64,000 bases of DNA. Origin: a bacterium (lineage in GTDB: Bacteria; Planctomycetota; Planctomycetia; Pirellulales; Pirellulaceae). Of the stretch, positions 54,130-63,019 are shown piece after piece; within the stretch, counting starts at the first letter, position 1, and each line of letters begins with the position of its first letter. Both the position numbers and the translations under genes were made by a program. A model generated the notes under the pieces. It saw nothing but the letters and a program-made list of their open reading frames with translations. It made no database searches and was not told the origin of the DNA. Location: NCBI GenBank assembly GCA_030430075.1, contig JAUIGN010000001.1, forward strand, positions 453,501 to 517,500, in the 5' to 3' direction.

Positions 54130-54288
54130 CCCGCGCGGTACTCCAGCCTCCCCGCGCGCCCGGCACATCATTCCCGACCACGACTGGCGCCGTACACGCC
54201 GCAGTTCGCCGCCCGCTGGAACGGCCAATCCACTTTGGGCTTCGCGCCCGGCGGCGCGATCCTCCCGCACTCCCCGGCGCCGGCGGCG

Positions 54289-57200
54289 TTACTTCTTGAT
54301 CTTCACGGTCATTAACTCACGTTTCTCTTTTTGCTCTGACAAGGTGATCGTTTTCTTTTCGATCGATTGCCTGTGGGGATCGCCGTAGTTTCGATAAACG
54401 GTCACGAAAACCCGGCTTCGCACGCCAGTCCGGTTCGCATCGCTGCCAAAGTAGTTCGCCAAGAGCTGGTACTCGCCCGCCTTGGCACTGGGCAGCGTGT
54501 ACATTTCGGGCCCGAATCCGTCGGTGACGTCCCGCGTCATTTGCCCGCCGATTTTCGTCCTGCGGTGTTCAAAATAGCACTCTTCACCCGTCGGTTCGAT
54601 GACATGCAGATCGACGTCGGTACGATCGGTATTCCACATCATCGTCACGACCAGGTCGGCCTTGTCGACCGGCAGGCGTTGCTGCAGGGAATCGAGCCGG
54701 GCGACAGCAAAGTCGCGCGCGTGGCTGGCGACCTCACCTCGCTCGATTTGTCGCAACAGATCGACGTACTCGACGCCAACAATCTGCTTGACGTCACGGT
54801 AACGCTCGTGCCACGTAGCACTGAGGGCCACTTCGTAATAGATTAGCGCCAGATCCACGTCACCCGTTTCGCGCAAGCAGAGCGAGAGCGCCTGATACGT
54901 CTGCGGCTCGTAAGGACGCCATTCGGCAACCCGCTTAAGCAGTTGGTAGGCCTGCCCCCCCAGCCCCCACTCCATCGCCGAGAAAGCGACATCGCGGGTT
55001 AGCACCAGATCGCCTGGATTCTTTTCAATCAGCGTGCTGAGCGTCCGCAACGCGTCGGCCGGGCCTTGCTGGTGAAACAGGCGGCTGGCCTGGCCGGCCA
55101 CATCGGCGTAGCTGAGCCTGTCACTTTCCAGGAGCTGGCGGAACTTCGGCGACATCTCGGCGCGCCCCTCACGGTCACTCACCAACCTTTCCGGCTCGAC
55201 CTCGAACGCCTCTGCCGGCAGACGCTCCAGGACCAGCCGCAGGGCCGGCGGCATCTCGAACTGCAAACCGGGAACCTGTTCGAGCTTCTCCAGCCAGCGC
55301 GTAAGTTCGGCTCTTGCATCGCCCTGCTGTGCGGCAAGCTGGTCCAGGGTGGCAGCGATGAGATCCGCCGAGCGGCTGGTGCGCACCAGGAACGCGTCCT
55401 CCCGGGGCTTGATGTTGAACCGCCGGTAGTCGGCCTCACTCTCCAACATCAACATCGAGCAAGCCTGACCGGTGACCCGAAAATGCCGAGCATAAGAGAC
55501 GGCAACGTCGTCAGCCGCGTCTCCCAGCGCTTCCAGCTGGCCGACCGCAACCTGTCCATAGGCACGTGCCGCCAACCCCGATTCCAGGCTCCGATCGATG
55601 GCCATTTCTACCACCTTGCGCTGGTTTCCCTGCCGCAAGACGACGGTGGCTTCCGCATCCGGCCGGCCACGTCCGACGACCAGCAACGCCTGACCGGGAT
55701 AGATGAACTTCGGCCGCCCGGCGACCAGCACATCCTGCCCGCCCGGCAACGCGACGTCTTCCAACCGCCAGGGACGCTGGCGATGTGCGCGGGCCACCGC
55801 AGAGATCTCACTCGCGTCAACCAGCGAGAAGACGGCGCCCCCAGTCTCCCGGGCCAAGTGATCCAATGTTCCAACCGCGGTACCAGTGAGGCCCGTCTGG
55901 TAGGCGAAGAGGGGCCCAACCTGGGACTCCAACAACGTGCGACCTAAGCGATGAGGATTCATTTCACCCCAGGTCGCAGCGCCGTCGCTGAGCAAGAACA
56001 CGTCGGGCCGCACCTGACCGGACCCTCCGCTCGCATCGGCCCAGTCGGGATGGGCCGCTTGCTGCAGAGCCTGCCGCAGATCGGTGGCGCCTTCCAGGGA
56101 GATTTTCTCGCAATCGGCAATCAACTGCGCAATGTTCCTGCGAGTATTCCGCCGAAATCCGTCCTGCCACCAATGCGACTCGACATCGAAAAACAATACC
56201 GCGAATTCCTCGATCGCATCTCGATTCTCGGTCAGCACCGCCTCCAGCAGGTCCAACCAAACGTTGAACTTTTCGGGGCGTGAGCTGAACGACGTGTCCA
56301 CGAGAAACACGACCCGCGGAGAACCGGCTGCTGCCGGTCCGGCCGGTAGATGCGGGGTCAGGCGAGTGACAAAGAACTCCCCCGCCTGCTCGTCGGTTCC
56401 AGTCAGCACGATGGAACCTGCCTGCTTGAGCCGTACCTCGATCGACCGCTCGTCTGGGTCGTCGAAATTGTAGTAGGCGCGACCGCCGCTGGTGAACGGT
56501 TGCGACGCGGGCGTCACCTCGGCGGTCACACCGGGTAGCGCGGAAACGTTCAGATCGACCACGCATTGGCCCGGTTCAGCCGGGAGATCCAAGCGGTACG
56601 TCAAATCGTCCCCCTGGTGCTGCAGGTTCACGTCATACCCTACGACGATGCGGTGCAGCTTGCGTGGCATCAATGGAAAGACCCGCGCATTGAAGATGTC
56701 CGCGCCGGACCATTCGACCAAGGCAGGGTCGACGCGCCGCCGAACGGTTTCGCCGTAGGCATGCGCCGCCTTCTCTCGGGGGACGATGCGGGCTTCCTTG
56801 ACGTCGCTCCAACCGCCCTCGCGGTCCGCGAGGATGCCGCGGGGATCGAAGCTGGCTGCCCTGAGCAAGTCGCCGGACAAGAATCCCTTGGCAGCCAGTT
56901 GATCGACCTGCGGCCGGTACTCGTACGCCGATTGGCCGAAGGCAAAGTAGTAGAGCGACCCTTCGTTGGGCAGCCGCAATTTGAAATTGCCCTCCAGCCG
57001 GCGGCTGTGGGGGTTGTAGTAATACAAATCCACCAGCACGCGGGCCCGAAATCCGTCGATCAGGACGTTGACTTGCATCCCTTCCAAGGGCAAGCCGTCA
57101 TGATCGCCGATCATCAGTTGCGAGCTGTTCGGGGTGGCTCGGGAACGACGCCAGGTCGTCTTCACCGCCGCTGGTTTGCCGGGCTGAGCGACCGACAGTT

Positions 57201-58227
57201 CCGACAGCGTTTGCAAGGACTTGCGGCGGTCGACCGCCCGCTCACGCGCTGACTCGAGTCGTCCCTCCTCCAGGACAGTCGAAAGGTCGCTCGGTTCGTT
57301 CATCGGGATTTCAAACTCGGCCGCCGATTCAGGCACCGGACCCGCAGCAGGGTAGGCTAACCGCATGGCGTCCGGCGCTTCGTCACCCAGACCGAACTGC
57401 TCCCGGCCCTGACGCTGTTCCACACGGTTCTCCACCCGGTCCGCACCATCGATGGCGATTGCACCCGAGGATATTTCAAAGGGCTGCGTGGAAAAAGAGG
57501 GCCGCGCGGCATCGACCGGCGAGGCGGACAACAGGCGGGCTCCCCGTTCCTCGCTCTTTCTACCAGACAGCGTTGCGGGCCCCGTGGTGGACGCTTCCAG
57601 CAATTCGTCTTCCTCCATTAGTTCCGGAAGGGCAACACCAAACGGCTCGTCCGTAACATTCCCGCGACCGACAGACTGGCCAGGTGGTTGCGGGCCGGGG
57701 TCGGCCGGCGCCGGCGCAGGGTACGCGTCGCTGGGCAGGCCGAGTGGCACCGGCTGGGACGACGCGTCGTCGCTCGTGGCGGCTGCAGATGCATAACCAT
57801 CATCGCCGGCAGAGGCAATGTTACGCGGCAGCGCACCGGGACGGCTCCGCAGATTGACAACCGCGACACCACTCAGAATGGCGAGGAGGAGACAACCGGC
57901 CACCACCAAGGCGACGGTGCGCCATGTCGACGACGACCGCCAATCGGTCGGGCGAGTCAACTGCACGGTGGCCTGCACGCCGTCCGCGTGTTCGGCAGGC
58001 CCCGTTTCCGCTGCAGCATCCAGGGCAGCGCGCTGCGTTGCCGTCAGCATCGGGCAGGCCTCCGCATCCAACGACGCCTGCAACATGGCACTGGCCTGCT
58101 GAATCGCCTCCAGCTCCAGCCTCAAATCGGGCGAGGTTTCTAAGGCACGCTCGACTTCGCGCCGGTCGGCCGCTTCCAACTCGCCCAGCACGTAGCCGGT
58201 GAGACGTGGGTCGTTGCTATCCATCAT
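54289..58227 (-). CDS. Giant membrane protein: anti-sigma-like N-terminus, VIT, VWA and DUF2135 domains
   Basis: A 1312-residue protein. Residues 1-80 look like the helical N-terminus of planctomycete anti-sigma factors (GYVLGELEAADRREVERAL). One TM helix lies at 104-125, followed by a low-complexity stretch to about 370. A VIT domain spans about 380-530. A VWA domain spans about 637-820, with an intact MIDAS DTSFS at 644-648. A TPR-like stretch is at about 1040-1150. The C-terminal DUF2135-like part (about 1195-1300) contains DVDLHVIEPTGEECYFEH. The ECF sigma gene lies just upstream on the same strand, so it may sequester that factor and signal from extracytoplasmic VIT/VWA domains. ATG58227 and ATG58224 are equivalent starts. 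Confidence 0.9.
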   Translation of the reverse strand: MMDSNDPRLTGYVLGELEAADRREVERALETSPDLRLELEAIQQASAMLQASLDAEACPMLTATQRAALDAAAETGPAEHADGVQATVQLTRPTDWRSSSTWRTVALVVAGCLLLAILSGVAVVNLRSRPGALPRNIASAGDDGYASAAATSDDASSQPVPLGLPSDAYPAPAPADPGPQPPGQSVGRGNVTDEPFGVALPELMEEDELLEASTTGPATLSGRKSEERGARLLSASPVDAARPSFSTQPFEISSGAIAIDGADRVENRVEQRQGREQFGLGDEAPDAMRLAYPAAGPVPESAAEFEIPMNEPSDLSTVLEEGRLESARERAVDRRKSLQTLSELSVAQPGKPAAVKTTWRRSRATPNSSQLMIGDHDGLPLEGMQVNVLIDGFRARVLVDLYYYNPHSRRLEGNFKLRLPNEGSLYYFAFGQSAYEYRPQVDQLAAKGFLSGDLLRAASFDPRGILADREGGWSDVKEARIVPREKAAHAYGETVRRRVDPALVEWSGADIFNARVFPLMPRKLHRIVVGYDVNLQHQGDDLTYRLDLPAEPGQCVVDLNVSALPGVTAEVTPASQPFTSGGRAYYNFDDPDERSIEVRLKQAGSIVLTGTDEQAGEFFVTRLTPHLPAGPAAAGSPRVVFLVDTSFSSRPEKFNVWLDLLEAVLTENRDAIEEFAVLFFDVESHWWQDGFRRNTRRNIAQLIADCEKISLEGATDLRQALQQAAHPDWADASGGSGQVRPDVFLLSDGAATWGEMNPHRLGRTLLESQVGPLFAYQTGLTGTAVGTLDHLARETGGAVFSLVDASEISAVARAHRQRPWRLEDVALPGGQDVLVAGRPKFIYPGQALLVVGRGRPDAEATVVLRQGNQRKVVEMAIDRSLESGLAARAYGQVAVGQLEALGDAADDVAVSYARHFRVTGQACSMLMLESEADYRRFNIKPREDAFLVRTSRSADLIAATLDQLAAQQGDARAELTRWLEKLEQVPGLQFEMPPALRLVLERLPAEAFEVEPERLVSDREGRAEMSPKFRQLLESDRLSYADVAGQASRLFHQQGPADALRTLSTLIEKNPGDLVLTRDVAFSAMEWGLGGQAYQLLKRVAEWRPYEPQTYQALSLCLRETGDVDLALIYYEVALSATWHERYRDVKQIVGVEYVDLLRQIERGEVASHARDFAVARLDSLQQRLPVDKADLVVTMMWNTDRTDVDLHVIEPTGEECYFEHRRTKIGGQMTRDVTDGFGPEMYTLPSAKAGEYQLLANYFGSDANRTGVRSRVFVTVYRNYGDPHRQSIEKKTITLSEQKEKRELMTVKIKK

Positions 58228-58386
58228 GTCACTTCTCCGCTGTCGTCAACTGAAAGATCAAGGCATCCCTCGGCCGCCTGGTGCCGTTCGACGATCGCCA
58301 CTGGTGCGCGGCTTCGCCTGGCGAAACCGCCGCGCGGCACCGCCGGCCGGCCGCGGATGCCGAAGGCCGGTCGGCCGAAGCGCCGC

Positions 58387-58920
58387 CTACGTGCTGTCGA
58401 CCTGCAACTCGCGTCGCAGCGATTTGATCGCCGTGTGAATCAAGTACCCAACGTTGCTGACGGAGAGATCGGTGATCGCAGCGATCTCTTTGTAGCTGAG
58501 CCCGTTTTGAAACTTCAGCCGCACCACGTCACGCTGGTTGTCGGATAGCCGGTCGAGGACATGGGCGACTTGCTCGGCCGTCTCCCGTGCTTCAATCTGG
58601 CTGGCAACCGGCCGCCCATCGGCCGCGGTGGCGGAATCGTTCTGCGTCAGCGTCTTCATACGTCCCTCCTTGCGGCGGACATCGAGGGCCCGGTTACGAC
58701 AAACGGTGTACAGCCAGGGGACCAGGCGGCCATCCAACTGCTCGCGGTCCTGCTTGCACAACTGCAGAAACGTATCCTGGACGACGTCGCGCCCCCGCTC
58801 CACGTCTCCCGTAATTTGTGCCGCATACCGAACCAGCGCACCCTCATACCGTTGGACGGTGGCCTGAATCCAGCGTCCGTGATCGACGATCTCGGGCTCA
58901 CGGTCCTTGCGGTCAGTCAT
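58387..58920 (-). CDS. ECF-family RNA polymerase sigma factor
   Basis: A 177-residue sigma-70 group 4 factor. Region 2 (about residues 20-90) includes ITGDVERGRDVVQDTFLQL and VPWLYTVCRNRALDVRR. Region 4 (about 120-175) includes LSDNQRDVVRLKFQNGLSYK and the helix-turn-helix EIAAITDLSVSNVGYLIHTA. It probably regulates itself and the membrane protein encoded 159 nt downstream. The gap between them (58228-58386) shows no terminator. Its inducing signal is unknown. Confidence 0.93.
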   Translation of the reverse strand: MTDRKDREPEIVDHGRWIQATVQRYEGALVRYAAQITGDVERGRDVVQDTFLQLCKQDREQLDGRLVPWLYTVCRNRALDVRRKEGRMKTLTQNDSATAADGRPVASQIEARETAEQVAHVLDRLSDNQRDVVRLKFQNGLSYKEIAAITDLSVSNVGYLIHTAIKSLRRELQVDST

Positions 58921-59335
58921 ACGTTCTCGCCAATACCGGCCTGCACCAGTTAAGACGATCGGCGGTCCACCTTCTTAGGAGAATTCTCAAGAAAAATTAC
59001 TGCCGGACGACGTCAGACCTTCGCCAGGCTCCCCAAACGGACCTGCCAGGTCGGTGGGTGCCTGACGACCGTTGACTCGATGCACTAGAATAGGCGTCCA
59101 GGCGAGTTCGTCGGCGAATCACAGCACGCAGTCCTGTCTGGCACGGGACTTGAAGTGGACAACGGTCCGTTGAAACGCATTCAAACACAGGCCGTCCGTG
59201 AGGAACGCCGTACGCTCTTCAACCGGAAGCCCGCCGCGTCTGCGCGGGAATCAAGATACGACAAATCCCTCGCTGACGCTGCGGGTTTCCCAAAGGACCA
59301 ATGCGGCGCTGCCCAACGAACGTGAAGGAGAGATG
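58921..59335. other. Divergent intergenic region (sigma factor / CDGSH gene)
   Basis: About 415 nt between the minus-strand sigma gene and the plus-strand CDGSH gene. It should hold the autoregulated promoter of the sigma factor, but I could not identify a convincing -35/-10 pair. A stretch near 59020-59080 repeats TGCCAGGTCGGTGGGTGCC-like sequence without forming a clear element. Confidence 0.35.
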
Positions 59336-59548
59336 ATGTCCGACGTCACCATTCGTATTCGAGATGACGGCCCACTGCTCGTGCAAGGCCCTTTCACTCT
59401 GCTTGACGGCGAAGGCAACGCAGTGACATTGGATTCGACCAAGCCAGGATTCGCCCTCTGTCGTTGCGGCGCTTCGGCCAACAAGCCTTTCTGCGACGGA
59501 GCGCACAAGGGATGCGAGTTCAAGGCGACCACGCGCGCCACTCCGTGA
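59336..59548 (+). CDS. CDGSH-type iron-sulfur protein
   Basis: A 70-residue protein with the CDGSH zinc-finger-like motif that binds a redox-active, pH-labile 2Fe-2S cluster: Cys42, Cys44, Cys53 and His57 in CRCGASANKPFCDGAH. The preceding beta strands (IRIRDDGPLLVQGPF) match short bacterial members. The exact role of bacterial CDGSH proteins is unclear; iron-sulfur or redox homeostasis is proposed. GAAGGAG at 59324-59330 favours ATG59336 or the adjacent ATG59333. Confidence 0.92.
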   Translation: MSDVTIRIRDDGPLLVQGPFTLLDGEGNAVTLDSTKPGFALCRCGASANKPFCDGAHKGCEFKATTRATP

Positions 59549-59875
59549 AAAGGCTGCCGTTCAACACGAAACCAGCGTCGCTCGTTGGGCGACCGCATAC
59601 CGACATTCGCGCATCGACAGGTTTTCCCCACCGGCGGCAACGCGAGATCGCGAGCCAAATGGCCCTGCGCCCAACGGCTCCAGGCCAACTCGCCGAGATG
59701 GCTTTCCAATCCGGTTTCGGCGGGCTAACTTGGCGGAACGGGAGCAGCGCGGAACGGCGTCGAGGGATTCCGCCCGCAACCTTTTCCCGCACGGCTCGCC
59801 GCCCGCCAGCCACGGTTGCGTCCCTTGCTTCGTTCGAATCTCCAACTTTGATGCCGCAGGTGAAAAGGAAGTCCC
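59549..59875. other. 327-nt intergenic stretch
   Basis: No gene is visible. TCGTTGGGCGA near 59585 and GCGCCCAACGGCT near 59667 form inverted half-motifs and belong to the CCCAACGG family noted at 29670 and 51434. The last 60 nt lead into the next gene with AAAAGGAAG about 6 nt before its ATG. Confidence 0.4.
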
Positions 59876-60772
59876 ATGACTGATTCCATGCCGACCGATT
59901 CCACTCCATCGATCAACCGTTTGGATGAGATCACGCCCCAGCAGACATCCGAGCCTTTCGTTGGTCGCTGGAATCAACTGGTGAGCACGACCAACTGGGA
60001 GAAAGGGCGGATCATTTCCCAGTGGCGGGAGAAGCTGAGCGACGATGGTCGACCCGCAACCGAGTATTCGGACGAAGCATGGGCGATGTTGGTGGGTGGC
60101 GTCACGGGCCAGCATGTGGGACGTTTGCGCCGCGTCTATCAACGGTTCGGCTCGACGTACGACCAATATGAAGGCTTGTACTGGAGTCACTTCCAGGCCG
60201 CCCTGGATTGGGAAGACGCCGAGATGTGGTTGGAAGGAGGCGTCCAGAACGGCTGGTCGGTCGCACAGATGCGTCGCCAGCGATGGGAGACGCTCGGTGC
60301 CGTCGAGTCCGACAAGCCGGATGACCGGGACATCATTACCAATGAGCTCGATGAAGACTTCGAGCCGAGCTTGGAGACGCCGCCGCAGGGTGCCGCCGAA
60401 GCAGGTATCCAGGGCGAATATGCGGACGTACAGCCGTCAACCGCCGCGGGGCCTCGCCACGAGGGACCGGACTTCGGTGACGAATCGGAGAATGGCGAAG
60501 GGCCGGCCGACGACAGCGTCACGCCCGATGACGGGGCCACCATCTATGCCGGCGACGATCAACGCGAGACCATCGACTTCGTCCGGCCGTTCGCGAATCT
60601 GGCAGAACTCCCGGATGATCTGACGTCGGCTTTTGAAGCGTTCAAGCTGGCCGTCCTGTTTCACAAGAGCCAGGGCTGGCAAGAGGTCTCGCGGGACGAC
60701 GTGTTGGCCAGCCTGGATGCGCTCAAAGCACTCGCACTCGCACCATCATCCGCAGATGAGTCACCCCTGTAG
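59876..60772 (+). CDS. Hypothetical protein with helical N-terminus and acidic linker
   Basis: A 298-residue soluble protein of no recognised family. Residues 25-135 form a compact, Trp-rich helical domain (NQLVSTTNWEKGRIISQWRE; YSDEAWAMLVGGVTGQHVGRL; YWSHFQAALDW). Residues about 145-235 are acidic and low-complexity. Residues 240-290 form a second helical part (PDDLTSAFEAFKLAVL). The first domain has the look of a DNA-binding or chromosome-associated helical fold, but that is only an impression. AAAAGGAAG gives a good ribosome site for ATG59876. Confidence 0.8.
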   Translation: MTDSMPTDSTPSINRLDEITPQQTSEPFVGRWNQLVSTTNWEKGRIISQWREKLSDDGRPATEYSDEAWAMLVGGVTGQHVGRLRRVYQRFGSTYDQYEGLYWSHFQAALDWEDAEMWLEGGVQNGWSVAQMRRQRWETLGAVESDKPDDRDIITNELDEDFEPSLETPPQGAAEAGIQGEYADVQPSTAAGPRHEGPDFGDESENGEGPADDSVTPDDGATIYAGDDQRETIDFVRPFANLAELPDDLTSAFEAFKLAVLFHKSQGWQEVSRDDVLASLDALKALALAPSSADESPL

Positions 60773-60794
60773 AGTCGGGCAATGTAAGGCCTCG

Positions 60795-60844
60795 GACCAA
60801 TAGCGAGCTGACGCTCGCGGCATGTTCGTCCGCTCCCGTTGGTC
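60795..60844. repeat. nested inverted repeat in intergenic region
   Basis: Outer arms GACCAA and TTGGTC enclose an inner perfect hairpin GCGAGC-TGAC-GCTCGC (60803-60818). It lies 22 nt after the 298-residue gene. No T-tract follows, so it is more like a small mobile or REP-type unit than a terminator. The rest of the 60773-61081 gap shows no other feature. Confidence 0.6.
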
Positions 60845-61081
60845 GCTCAAACTTGACTCATTTGTAAAGCGAAACCTGATACAAGCCATCTAGCATGGTG
60901 ACATGCGGGGTCGCGGCGCGGGACGCTCAGGAACGGCGTGCGAGGGGGCGACGAGCCAGGGAGGGGATCTGTGGAGTATCGGCGATGCTGCGTCCCCGCT
61001 GTGCTACGCGCCGCTCTGGGTAGGTTCACCACGAACGATAGCGACACAGCGCGTTGGACGGAATCGCGGTTCGTTCATGAA

Positions 61082-62404
61082 TCAGCCGCGCGAGCCCACA
61101 CCGATCGTACCGAACGCCAAGAGGTCAACCAGTTCGCTCAGCCCATCAACCTCGTCAAAAAGGTCGGTTTCGGTCGAGTCGTGTGGTACGTTCGCCAGGG
61201 CCGCCTGCTCAGCTTCCCAGGCCGCACCGTTCTCCAACCCCACATGAGTTACCCCGATCGGCGGCGGCTGCACGTGCCTGCCAAGATCGTTCCCCGCCTC
61301 GGTCGTTCTCGGTAACGCGATTGCCGACGCCTGGGCCACTTCGCTCGCGGGAGTCGGTCGATTCGGAGTCAGATTCCACCAGGCGCCGCCGGTCGGCAGG
61401 TCGAGCGCCGAAGCTGGCGCCCCGTCCGACGCTGATGCCGCCCTGGCCACCTCGGGCGCCGCTCCCTCACCTTCGCCTTCGCCCGCGCTCTGACGATTCA
61501 AGAAATTGATAATCGGCAAGATATCAGCTTGCGCGGACAGGTACCCGTCACCGTTGACATCCACGTGGGGTTTCGTGGCAACTTCCGGCAACCGCAGGGC
61601 CGGCAGGATGCCCGTGTTGTCCGTAAACGTACGCTGATTGATTTCATTGATGCAGGGCAGGACATCCCCCACCGCCGATACGACCCCGTCCTCATTGACG
61701 TCCAGCACATTACCTTCCGCCTGCCAGAACGGCTGGTCGGAAGCGACATCGATCAAGATCTCACGCAACGACTGATATACGACATTGTTGGCCAGATCGT
61801 AGGTGGTCAAGTTGAACGCACCCAATTCGGTCAGATCCTTGTCGACAATCACCACGTCGCGGTAAACGACATTCCATTGTTCACGCCAGACGTCAGACGC
61901 CTGGTTGTTGTTGGCATCCACGTCCTGCAGCCATGGCAACGTACGTCCCGCGGTCATCAGCCCATTGGCCGACTCACGGCCGACTTCATTGATCCCGATG
62001 ATCTGAATATCAAGCTGCGGGTGCGAACTATCCAGTTCACCCTGCAATTGGTTAAGGTAGCCGAACTGGCTACGACAGTAACTTCACGTCGAATGCCCGA
62101 AGTACCAGGCGGTGGCATGCTGCAGGTAATCGCCCGGGGAGACGGTCTGGTTGAACTTCGGCGAGCTTGCATTGACATCGACCAGGGCGAAATTAGCGAC
62201 CTGGCTGCCGGGCTCACCTTCCGCCCCGTCAAGAAACAGGGCGGGAATTCCCGCACCGTCCATCACCTGCCGCGATTCCAGCACCTCGACCCCGGTGCCC
62301 GCTCGGCGCCGCAATCGGTGTGGTTTCGGGTGGGTGGCAAATGACTGCCTTATCCCCTGCCAACAACGGCCCCATGCTGATGTTGGCGGCCTGCGTTTCG
62401 CCAT
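61082..62404 (-). CDS. Candidate selenoprotein: exported thioredoxin-like (UxxC) protein with dockerin-type repeats
   Basis: One frame runs from ATG62404 to 61082, broken only by TGA at 62084-62086. Read as selenocysteine, that codon is residue 107 of 440 and forms U-S-Y-C with Cys110 in YFGHST-U-SYCRSQFGYL, the position of CxxC in thioredoxin folds. Downstream thioredoxin-like strands (LDIQIIGINEVG, VYRDVVIVDKDL) continue in the same frame. The N-terminus carries the planctomycete export motif VEVLESRQVM (residues 39-48). Two dockerin-like calcium repeats lie at about 234-256 (DVNEDGVVSAVGDVL) and 281-303 (DVNGDGYLSAQADIL). GGAGGT precedes ATG62404. A TGC-to-TGA mutation or sequencing error would be the alternative. 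Confidence 0.82.
62057..62073 (-). promoter_or_regulatory. Candidate bacterial SECIS hairpin
   Basis: On the minus strand, ten bases after the in-frame TGA, GTAGCC pairs perfectly with GGCTAC around the 5-nt loop AGTTC. Six pairs, a 5-nt loop with G at its second position, and a 16-nt distance from TGA to the loop all fit the published bacterial SECIS model. The 17-nt size and spacing are like the minimal E. coli fdhF element. SelB would be the binding partner. Confidence 0.75.
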
Positions 62405-63019
62405 TCGAGCAACCTCCCGAGTTTCCACCGCGATCGACCGTTGCTTCGCATCCGCCGCCCGGCCTGGACTTCAATTCTGAGTCGGCATTGAGTAGGGATG
62501 AGACCCGAAAAGTGCCACACACCGGCAAGGCCGTCTTAGCGATCGGAGACTCACACCCCGCCGCGTCCCCTCATCTTAAGCATCGACGAGATACTCGCCA
62601 CCACGAACGTTTCTTCCCCCCCTCAGAATAGAGGAGATTGAACTTCTGTCAACAAACGACCCGCGCAATTATTCGTTGCGCCGCACCCCGCCCCCCAACA
62701 GCCGGAATGACCCGGACAAACGCCGCTGGTCGCGGCACCGGATTGCCGGGAGCGGGCGTTTCACAACCGCCCCAATCATCCTCGCCCTCCCCTTTGAGAC
62801 GTCGCCCGGAGCGACTTAGTTCCCGCCTCTGCCCGGCATTCCCAGCGGTCGCTACGGTCCTGGCTGCCCTGTGTTTGGCCGTCTGCCGCCCTGCCGTGCG
62901 CGGGCGTGGCCAACCGGCCCGCGATGCTCAGCCGGAAACCATATCAACGTCGGCCCGAACCGGATAAACTGCGGCCAGGCGTTCTCGCATCCCCGCTTCT
63001 TCCTCGCAGGTCCGGCCCC
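62405..63019. other. Divergent intergenic region (selenoprotein gene / ThuA gene)
   Basis: About 615 nt that should carry promoters for both flanking genes. No credible gene is present; open frames here are Pro/Arg-rich and lack ribosome sites. An AT-richer patch near 62634-62670 (TTGAACTTCTGTCAAC ... CAATTATTCG) could hold a promoter, but box spacing is not convincing. Confidence 0.4.
62412..62417 (-). promoter_or_regulatory. Ribosome binding site fixing the start of the selenoprotein gene
   Basis: GGAGGT on the minus strand lies 7 nt before ATG62404. It favours that codon over the GTG eight codons upstream (62428) and shows that the segment before the TGA is a translated gene start, not a remnant. 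Confidence 0.75.

Noticed and set aside
53926..54270. Minus-strand open frame containing GGFGGVGDPRRA.
   Set aside because: It is a translation of the dispersed DNA repeat, with no ribosome site and no domain content.
61082..62404. Two separate short genes, or a pseudogene broken by a nonsense mutation.
   Set aside because: Both parts are in one frame, form one thioredoxin fold, and the TGA sits at the redox position with a SECIS-like hairpin. A TGC-to-TGA error remains possible and is stated in the entry.
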